The notes beneath the pieces are model-generated. The model worked only from the letters and a program-made list of their open reading frames with translations. It was not told the origin of the DNA and did not search any database. The position numbers and the translations under genes are program-made. A stretch of DNA of 64,000 nt from Pardosa pseudoannulata (Eukaryota > Arthropoda > Arachnida > Araneae > Lycosidae): NCBI GenBank assembly GCA_032207245.1, contig CM063502.1:133203205-133267204 (forward strand), given 5' to 3'. Shown piece after piece: positions 57,000 through 64,000 of the stretch (within the stretch, counting starts at the first letter, position 1; the number at the start of each line of letters is the position of its first letter).

Positions 57000-57345
57000 T
57001 TTTACATTGATTTATAATTAATGTTTAAAAAATACAGTATAAGTTTAATTTTTTTAATTGGACAATTTCAAAACATTTTTTATAATAGTAGCAGACCCAG
57101 AAGTTAAATATTAGAGGAAGAAAGGAGGAAAATGAAGAAGGAAAAACAGAAAGTAAAGAACAATTTAAAAATATTTATTTGATTTACGTAATGCAAAAAC
57201 AAATACCTAAGTATGAAATATACCAGAAGCTAAATAATTTTTACTAATATAAACAATTACTCGAGTCTACTAATAAAAAAACGTTCAAAAAGCGATTCAA
57301 ATCAGAAGTTTCTCAAATATCCTAATTTTTTTTAAAGTCTAATAT
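57000..57345. repeat. Diverged direct duplication, unit 2
   Basis: Second unit of the repeat at 55830-56200: GCAGACCCAGAAGT, TTACGTAATGCAAAAACAAA, AAGTATGAAATATACC and AATATAAACAATTACTCGAG. The spacing between units is about 1.1 kb. Confidence 0.6.
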
Positions 57346-57441
57346 AAATGCGAATTTAGATATAAAATTTTTAGAAGGCATTTCTATAAATAAATTGTTG
57401 GTAAATCTCAACTTACCCCATTTATTCTTACAGTTCCGCGA

Positions 57442-57917
57442 TGTTTGAAACACTTCAACGCCGGTCAACGAGATACGTTCAAGCGATCAAGTTTTACGTG
57501 CGTGTTTTAGGGAGGGGGGGGGGCGTGGCTGAGTTTGCTGTCAAAGTTATGCTGCACCTGAGTGGCATCAGGTGTATGCAGATTTTGCGAATGTGCTTTT
57601 GAGATTTGAGCTGGTAGCAGATGAGGCTGCTTGCAGTTGACTATCACCCGCACTTGGCTACGGCAGTTGTTCGCAGCAGTTGTCGATCGCGGTTCGGCAG
57701 TCCGCCACATCGGTGTTCGCATAATACGAGCTTTGAAATTACGAGGTGCAAAGTAACTAATTTAATTTTTTTGTAAATAGAATTTTTTTAAGATTGCAAC
57801 TTTCAATAAAGGAGTTTTTTTTTTTTTTTTATAAAGATGCACTCGTATTATTTTTAGCCATTCTAAAAATGGACACTCTGCTAAAAGGGGATTTTTTTTC
57901 AATATAACCCCCCAACA
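57442..57917 (+). repeat. Probable 5' LTR of Copia element
   Basis: Bounded by TGTTTGAAAC (57442) and CCCCAACA (57917), just before the primer site. It is GC-richer than the surroundings and has AATAAA at 57805-57810 followed by a T-run. The boundaries are inferred without a second LTR. Confidence 0.5.
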
Positions 57918-57918
57918 A

Positions 57919-57936
57919 AACGGTTATGGCCCATTA
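57919..57936 (+). promoter_or_regulatory. Copia-type primer binding site
   Basis: ACGGTTATGGCCCATTAG directly follows the LTR end. GGTTATGGGCCC is known as the primer site of Drosophila copia, which pairs with an internal part (a half molecule) of initiator tRNA-Met. Here one G of the GGG is missing. Confidence 0.6.
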
Positions 57937-58052
57937 GCCCATTTAGAATGGTAGAAGCTGCAAGTAACTGTGTCAACTGCAAGAACTGAAAACTGGCCCC
58001 AAGTGATTGGGGGAGGGGGAGGCAAAGCTAGAAAAATCCCTATCCAGCGAAA

Positions 58053-59485
58053 ATGTCGGACACGGATGCAATCAACCAAGCATCAATACGTAAGTTGAAC
58101 GAGAGCAACTACATGTCCTGGGCAGCTGATGTGAAAGTACTGCTGCTTGACCGCAACTACTGGGAAATCGTCAGAGAGACGGAGAAAGAACCAACAGAGG
58201 AAGGTGTCTCCCAGAAAGATATTCGAGACTATAAAAGAAGGAAGACTCGTGCCTATACCACCTTATATCTATCAATTGAGCCAGAACTGAGGACCCTGAT
58301 TAACGACATTACTGATGGCGCTGTCGCATGGAGGCGAATCACGGAGCATTTCCAGCCAGACTCAAGAGCGGTAATTGTCGACCTGAATGATAAGTGTTAG
58401 CCTAAGTTAGTTTGTTCTCCTCACTTACTCGGTAATATCTAATCTCCGGTTAAATGTGTAACCGAAATCCCGGTCACATTTAACCGTGTTTTATTTTTTC
58501 TTCATTTAAGAAGGCGACGTGCGTATGCAAATTGTATACGCACGCCACGTGATTTGTGGGCGTTGCCCATCGATATATATAAGCCGCGAGCTATTGCTTT
58601 GGACGGCGGCTGCTCGGACTCGGCAGGGCTATGACGGTAAAATTAAGAACGTCGAACTTTAATTTCGCCTCCCGGCATATTTATGTTTTTTCAGTTAATT
58701 TGTCTGGCTTTAACTTAATTTTTATTTTTTGTACGACGCTTTTTTTTAATACTGAATAAACAGTATTTTTTATTTTCGACTCTGCTAAAGTGCCTGCTTC
58801 CATATTTATTCTGTCTAAACCCTCCATGGCTGACAATAAGTTCTTTTCCTGCCGCCCCGAAATAGGTGAAAGTGTGGACTTGTATATCGCCTGTTTAAAA
58901 CGCATCATTCAACAACTTGCTGATATTGGCGAACCTGTGTCTACCCTTCACAAAGCATTCCAGCTAATTCGTTTTATGCCTAAAGAATTCGATGGCATTA
59001 TCCAAGCCATTTACCGGTGGCCTAAAGATTTTACTTTTGAGAAGATTGGAAAAGAACTAAAGCAGGAAGAAGCGAAAATCAAGCAACGACAGAGTGATCA
59101 AGAAGTGTTTGCCACTACCTTAACGAACTTCACTCGTAAGACTCCCTCCAGAAGTACGAAACCGAAATTCCGTTCGAGCTCTCGTGATTCACGAACAGTA
59201 GAGGATGAGTCACCCAAACCAAAGAAAGAAGTACGATGTTACAGATGTAATAAATTGGGACATTATAAATCGAAATGTCCGAATAAAGGAAATAAGAAGC
59301 CGTCGACAGGTAAGAACTCTATTCCTGAATCTAATCTTCTCGCAGAAGCGAGTAGTAGTGAGACTTTAACGGCAAACAAGAAGTTATGGGTAGTAGATTC
59401 AGCGGCAACCTCTCACTTCTGCAATGATAGAACTATATTTTTTGACTTTAAAAAGGTTGACAACAAAAGTATGGCAGTGCTATAG
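58053..59485 (+). pseudogene. Copia gag and protease start, split by a solo LTR
   Basis: The N-terminal part, 58053-58394, starts MSDTDAINQASIRKLNESNY and contains the MSWAADVKVLLLDRNYWEIV region typical of Copia gag. After the inserted LTR the frame continues at 58841 with FFSCRPEIGESVDLYIACLK and WPKDFTFEKIGKEL, then the zinc knuckle CYRCNKLGHYKSKC (59239-59280). The protease motif reads WVVDSAATSHFCND, with DSA in place of the usual DSG. A stop at 59483-59485 follows. Apart from the LTR insertion and its duplicated ATAAG, gag itself looks intact. Confidence 0.92.
58395..58835 (+). repeat. Solo LTR inserted in Copia gag (441 bp)
   Basis: Starts TGTTAGCCTAAG and ends GGCTGACA. It is flanked by the perfect 5-base duplication ATAAG (58390-58394 and 58836-58840). 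It contains TATATATAAG (58574-58583) as a possible TATA box and AATAAA at 58755-58760. No coding sequence is present, so it is a solo LTR left by recombination between two LTRs of an unidentified element of Gypsy or BEL type. Confidence 0.92.
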
Positions 59486-59808
59486 ATAAAATTACATGCC
59501 CCATCGAAGGTATCGGTAAGGTCAAGTTCAGTGTGGGTGAGGAAAATTTGACTTTATCAAATGTTATACTCCCCTAAACTTAAAAGAAATTTATTATCTC
59601 TAACTGTAATTGACCGAAAAGGCTTTTCCTTTCAAGGAAAAAACGGTAGAATTTCAATCTTTAAACAAAATGGTGATTTGTTAATGACAGCGAAATTAGA
59701 GAAAGGCTTGTATGTAATTAACCCCACTTATCCTAAGAATGTGAATAAGAACGCGAGGGAGATAGGATTACATACGCAAGCAATTACTTTTAAGGATTGG
59801 CATAGAAC
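59486..59808 (+). pseudogene. Copia protease end and pre-integrase region, cut by a LINE
   Basis: After the stop at 59485 another frame carries ITCPIEGIGKVKFSVGEENL (to about 59560). Then LYSPKLKRNLLSLTVIDRKG and GFSFQGKNGRISIFKQNGD match the gag_pre-integrase region, ending ITFKDWHRTF, where Copia proteins normally continue to the integrase zinc-binding His/Cys motif. Unrelated sequence starts there. Confidence 0.85.
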
Positions 59809-60240
59809 TTTTTTCTTTTGCTCCCCCTCGTTGCGGTATCCTTCTCGGAGGTGAGGGCTTTCCTCGTGATGCTATGCTCTGTACTGAGCATAGCCTCTCG
59901 AGGACTGTTTACCGCCCACGTGTTTGCTGTGCGTGGAGACCCGTGTCCCCGGAAAAGGGGATCCTGGTAATTGAGGGAAACCAACACATTACTTTGGCCC
60001 CTGCTTCGGGTAAATGGGAGGTGCATATTGGCCCGTATGCATCAACCGGCTGGTCGTCACCCTTTGTGGTCCAGCTTAGGGTCAAGTGCGCTTGGTGTTA
60101 CCTAGGCCTTGCGTTAAGGGTGGTAAGCGCTTTAGGAATACTTGGTGTGCGTATAGGCCCCGGCTAGCAATAGCGCATTTTCTGCATTCCCTTGTTGGGC
60201 TCCGTGGTGGATGGTGCCGTCGGGGTCTGAATTCCTTTCT
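59809..60240 (+). promoter_or_regulatory. 5' untranslated/promoter region of the LINE
   Basis: About 430 bases of GC-richer sequence before ORF1, without a coding signature in the open frames. Full-length LINEs of this group carry an internal promoter here. I see no definite initiator motif. Confidence 0.5.
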
Positions 60241-61060
60241 TTCATCATGGTTCATGAAACGCTCTCTATGTCCTGTGCTGTCAAAGATTATTACAAAAGG
60301 TACTTCATCATCCAAAAATGTGATGGGTCATTTGAAACTGTCTCTCTATTCCTGATATCGAACACACTAGAGACATCTATAGGTACTATCAAAAAGCTCC
60401 GGTCTGGAGATCTTCTGGTCGAAGATGGTGGGGAAAAACAAGCCTATGCATTAAGTAAGTGTACATCTCTTGGCCCTTTCAAATTTACCGTGAGACCTCA
60501 TGGATCACTGAATACTTCCCGAGGTGTGATATCTGAGCAAGAACTAATCAGAACCCCAGAAGACGAGATACTCGAAAACCTCAGAGATCAACGAGTGTGT
60601 AGCGTTCATCGTATCATTTCGCGTAAAAATGGCGAAAACATACCTACAAAACATTTGGTGTTTACTTTCGACACTCCGGCACTTCCGGATAGTATCAAAG
60701 CTGGATATCTAAACTGCAAGGTTAGAGCCTTTGTTCCTAACCCTCTGCGTTGCTTCAAATGCCAGTCGTATGGACATTCACAAACATACTGTCAAAAGAA
60801 CCAAACAGTATGTGCGCAATGCTCTGAAGTTGGACACGATAAAGATGCCTGTGAAAAAAGATCCACACTGCACTAACTGCAAAGGCAGTCATCCAGCATA
60901 CTCTCGAAAATGACCAAAGTGGTTATATGAGAAAGAAGTCCAAGTCGTAAAGTTTAATAAAAATATCTCGTTTTTTAGAGGCTAGGAAATTGGTTGAATC
61001 TGGATCCCCGAAAGTCGACATATCATACGCCAGTGCCGCTGCTAAATATGTGAAACATAT
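60211..61060 (+). pseudogene. LINE ORF1 (gag-like, zinc knuckles), broken near the end
   Basis: The main frame is 60211-60876, probably starting at the internal Met of MVHETLSMSCAV (60247). KDYYKRYFIIQKCDGSFETV and SLNTSRGVISEQEL are characteristic of the ORF1 RNA-binding region. CFKCQSYGHSQTYC and CAQCSEVGHDKDAC are two CCHC knuckles. A frameshift near 60860 leads to the third, CTNCKGSHPAYSRK, whose last Cys is replaced by a stop (TGA at 60911-60913). The frame then reads on through EARKLVESGSPKVDISYASA. ORF1 binds the LINE RNA. Confidence 0.88.
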
Positions 61061-61107
61061 AGGCATCCAAACCGATGTATCTTTTGGACATCGTCTTGCT
61101 TATCATC

Positions 61108-62110
61108 CACCTTTTGATAGCTTCCTTTATCTCCTTGAACTGCCGTGGCCTTCGTCCTAATTGGGCCGATGTTAAATCCCTTATCTGAGACTTCAATCCT
61201 GTGTGTTTTGCACTTCAGGAAACCTACCTGAAGCCTGCTGATCATTTTAAAATTCGCCATTACACTTGTTCTCGTAAGGATAATGACAGCGGTGGTAGAG
61301 CATCTGGCGGTGTTGCTCTTTTCATTTTGAATGATTATCTGTCCACAGCCATATCTCTTCAAACTTCACTGCAAGCTGTTGCCATACGGGTACACACCCA
61401 GCGGCTTATCACTATTTGTAATACTTACATACCACTTCCATCTCTGTTGACCAGCATGAACTTGATGATCTAGTGCAGCAACTCCCTGAACCTTATATTT
61501 TACTTGGCGATTTTAACGCACACAGCCCGATATGGGGCACGAACCCAGTCGGATCTTCCATTGTCTGGACCTCGCCCTCTGCACGCCTTCATTTTTCCCC
61601 CACTTCAATTTCTTTGTGGGTTCTGAGCTATTTCACAGTGATCACTACCCGATTTTTGTTTCGCCCGCTGATAATGAAAATGACATCTTCAAGCCATCAT
61701 ACTATATCTCTGACCGAGCTGATTGGCCAACGTTTAAGTCTCAGGCTGTTATAACCTCAAACATGGTTGCAGGTGACATTGATGATGCCGTTGATACCGT
61801 CACTCGTATCATTTTGAATACGGCCGATTTGACTATTCCTAAAAGTTCCCCCTTCCGTGGCCGTCATCGGAAATCTTGGTGGAATGAGGAGTGCCAAACT
61901 TCTATTAGCGTACAACGAAAAGCTTGGAACGTCTTTCGGCGATCTCCCACCAGTGAAAATCTAATTGCCTTTAAGCGTGCACGTGCTGCTGCCAGGAGGA
62001 TTCGTAGACGTAGTCAAAAAGAATCTTGGATACAGTATGTGTCGGGCATCAGTGGAGCTACTGATGGTCGTCAGCTTTGGACCCGAGTAAAAAGGTCAAT
62101 GGGAATTTGA
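61108..62110 (+). pseudogene. LINE ORF2: endonuclease and linker, with internal deletion
   Basis: NCRGLRPNWADVKSLI opens the AP-type endonuclease; ALQETYLK has its catalytic Glu. After a frameshift near 61450, ILLGDFNAHSPIWG holds the Asp/Asn pair. The reading then jumps near 61550 to FHCLDLALCTPS and FHSDHYPIFV, the C-terminal SDH motif, so some tens of residues that normally lie between are deleted. The linker up to 62110 (SWWNEECQTSISVQRKAWN, RRRSQKESW) fits this LINE group. The nick made by this enzyme would prime reverse transcription. Confidence 0.85.
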
Positions 62111-63708
62111 CCTTTTTACCTGTATTAGAGAAAATGGGCAGCTGCTCGCTACTCTGGCGGAGGTCGCTGATGTCATCGGTCGCCACTTTACTGCTGTTTC
62201 AAACGGTTGCGTTTATTCCGAACCGTTTCTCAGCTACAAACATAAAGCAGAAATGCAGAACTTGAACTTTCACTCTGACACCCAAATGGCGTATAATAGC
62301 CCATTTACAATGCATGAGATGCTTCGGTGTCTCAAAAGGAGTCGCAACTTATCGCCAAGCCGTGACGGGATAACCTACACTTTGTTGTCACATCTTTCTG
62401 CAGAGTCGCTTCAACAACTCCTATGTTTATATAATCGTATCTGGTTGGAACAAGTGTTCCCTACTGCCTGGCGGTATGCTATTATTGTTCCCTTTCCAAA
62501 ACGTGGGAAAGATCAAACGAATCCCCAGCATTATCGTCCTATTGTCCTTACAAGTTCTTTAAGCAAGCTCCTTGAAAAGATGGTGAACACCCTACTGGTT
62601 TTCCTTCTTGAGGAGAAGAGCTATATTTCCCTTTCAAAGTGGCTTCCGCCGAGGAAGGTCAACAATGGACAATCTTTTTGCTCTTGAGACGCAAATAAGG
62701 AACGCTTTCCTGAGATGTCAACACTTGGTATCTGTGTTCCTCGATATCAAGAAAGCTTATGATCGTACCTGGAGGTACGGCATTTTAAGAGATTTACACA
62801 ACTGGCACCTCGTTGGGAATCTTCCAATTTTTATAAAGAATTTTTTGCATACCCGGCACTTCAATGTTCGCATTGGGGAAACACTGTCTCGTACCTACAC
62901 TCAAGATGAAGGTGTACCACAAGGAAGTGTTCTAAGTGTAACTCTGTTCTCAATTAAGATAAGCAATATCCTGCATCAACTCCCATCTGCCGTACATGGG
63001 TATCTGTATGTGGATGATCTGCAGATTTCATGAGCAAATAGTGACATGGCCTTTATTATCAATCAGATACAAACTGCGATTAATCGCATGGTATCTTGGA
63101 ATGAGGAAAACGATTTTACCTTCTCATCAGATAAATCCTGCTGCGTTCACTTTTGTCGCTCGCGTCGCCTCCACGGTGACCCCGAAATTTATATTGGTAC
63201 TTCAAAGTTATGTGTCGAACCCGTTACCTGCTTTCTTGGTATTTATCTGAATAACCACCTGACCTTCTTGCCTCATGTTTTACACATGAGAAGGCAGTGC
63301 GAACGTGCCTTAAATCTACTGAAATTACTCTCTAACACCAGTTGGGGTGCGGATCGTAGTTCCTTGATACGGATCTACCGCTCTTTTGTCCGTTCGAAAC
63401 TTCACTATGGTTGTCCGGTTTATGGCTCTGCTCGCCCCTCTGTCCTACGGTATCTAGACACCGTGCATAATACTGGGATGCGAATCTACTCCGGTGCCTT
63501 CCGGACGTCAACTGTTCAAAGTCTATACATATACTGCAATGAACCATGTCTGAACTCTATACGTGACAGATTGTCTACTATATTATACTACCGCATTTTG
63601 GCTCATCCGTACAATCTGCTCAGAAGTCACCTTTTGAATACTACATTAGATAATTGGTATAAACATCGTCCATCATGCATACCTCCGTTTGTAGTCTTGC
63701 AGATTTAA
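62111..63708 (+). pseudogene. LINE ORF2: reverse transcriptase
   Basis: Blocks in order: FTMHEMLRCLKRSRNLSPSR, YAIIVPFPKRGKDQTNPQHY, then after a frameshift near 62620 FPFQSGFRRGRSTMDNLFAL, FLDIKKAYD, DEGVPQGSVLS and GYLYVDDLQIS with the YVDD active site. A stop at 63031-63033 follows. The thumb region runs in a shared frame 63046-63708 (CFLGIYLNNHLTFLPHV, LIRIYRSFVRSKLHYGCPVY, RTSTVQSLYIYCNEPCLNSI). All RT blocks are present; the inactivation is by frameshifts and stops only. Confidence 0.92.
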
Positions 63709-64000
63709 CAGTGGAAACCCAACAACTCTTTACTTGTCCTCCCTGGGAAAATTATCGGATATCATATACCCATCCTTGTCCAGGCTACTTAAAAAGAGAC
63801 TAGTGATATCATTTATCAACGGCTCTTTTATACCCACATAGCTAAATATTCTGGGCATGATCTTGTTTTTACCGATGGTTCTAGGACTGACGAATATGTT
63901 GGCTGCAGCTTTGTATATAACTCTGTTAGGAGGTATTGGAGATTACCTCAGCAATGCTCTATTTTTACAGCTGAATGTAAAGCGGTGTACCAAGCTCTAA
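63709..64000 (+). pseudogene. LINE ORF2: RNase H, truncated by the window edge
   Basis: After a stop at 63706-63708 the frame continues with weak matches up to HDLVFTDGSRTDEYVGCSFV, which has the first RNase H Asp, and FTAECKAVYQAL at the very end, with the second acidic residue. The rest is outside the window. Confidence 0.75.

Larger units (their letters stand above)
57442..64000 (+). mobile_element. Copia-type LTR retrotransposon, interrupted twice and running off the window
   Basis: A probable 5' LTR (57442-57917), a Copia-type primer site, gag, protease and the start of the integrase region are present. A solo LTR of another family splits gag (58395-58835), and a LINE begins at about 59809 inside the pre-integrase region. 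The rest of pol and the 3' LTR should lie beyond 64000, on the far side of the LINE. Confidence 0.8.
59809..64000 (+). mobile_element. I/Jockey-type LINE with RNase H, right end outside the window
   Basis: A GC-richer 5' region (59809-60240), a gag-like ORF1 with three zinc knuckles, and an ORF2 with AP endonuclease, reverse transcriptase and RNase H, continuing past the window edge. Jockey proper usually lacks RNase H, so the I group or a relative is more likely. The 5' end looks full length. Several stops and frameshifts and an endonuclease deletion make it inactive. The 3' end and poly-A lie beyond 64000. Confidence 0.9.

Noticed and set aside
57507..57722. 71-aa minus frame
   Set aside because: It lies antisense in the probable Copia LTR and has no motif.
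60082..60315. 77-aa minus frame opposite the LINE 5' region
   Set aside because: It is antisense to the LINE 5' region and ORF1 start and shows no domain; such frames are common opposite GC-rich coding sequence.

Overview
The window is eukaryotic genomic DNA, very AT-rich and intron-containing, and built mostly of transposable elements layered on one another. The mix (BEL/Pao, two Gypsy families, Copia, an I/Jockey-type LINE, Tc1, mariner, pogo, hAT, PIF/Harbinger-like, THAP-bearing repeats, tRNA-derived SINEs), together with an animal SETD2 gene, suggests an arthropod. A spider or other arachnid is my best guess from general resemblance; it is not proven by any single feature.

Layout. 0.2-5.2 kb (minus): two degenerate BEL/Pao retrotransposons, one with an LTR and a perfect 18-base tRNA-Lys primer binding site. 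5.6-13.3 kb: two diverged copies of a THAP-exon-bearing repeat, separated by a Tc1 remnant and a GC-rich unidentified sequence that is split by a 2.2-kb Harbinger-like element. 13.5-15.2 kb: a pogo/Tigger-like element with TA target duplications. 15.7-17.4 kb: a non-autonomous CAGGGATG-ended transposon holding a SINE. 17.4-22.2 kb: AT-rich, with nothing recognised. 22.2-27.6 kb: one mariner broken by two independent LTR retrotransposons, each with traceable target-site duplications. 28-28.7 kb: a small MITE-like element. 30.3-32.6 kb: a nearly complete hAT transposon with a perfect 8-bp duplication. 33.3 kb: a LINE fragment.

37.2-48.2 kb (minus): the only host gene seen, the 3' part of a SETD2 orthologue. 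It has six coding exons with compatible phases that encode a proline-rich region, the WW domain and the C-terminal SRI domain. The catalytic SET exons are not in the window; presumably they lie beyond position 64000. The sequence from 48.2 kb to the window end would then be intron, filled with a second CAGGGATG-type transposon (48.9-52.9 kb, itself holding 2.7 kb of inserted DNA), a truncated Gypsy copy (53.2-55.1 kb), and a Copia element (57.4 kb on) that carries both a solo LTR of another family and a LINE running off the right edge.

No operon, CRISPR array, defence island or new multi-gene system is visible. The value of the window is its nested insertion history, several exact insertion scars, a few candidate undescribed repeat families, and the SETD2 exon structure.
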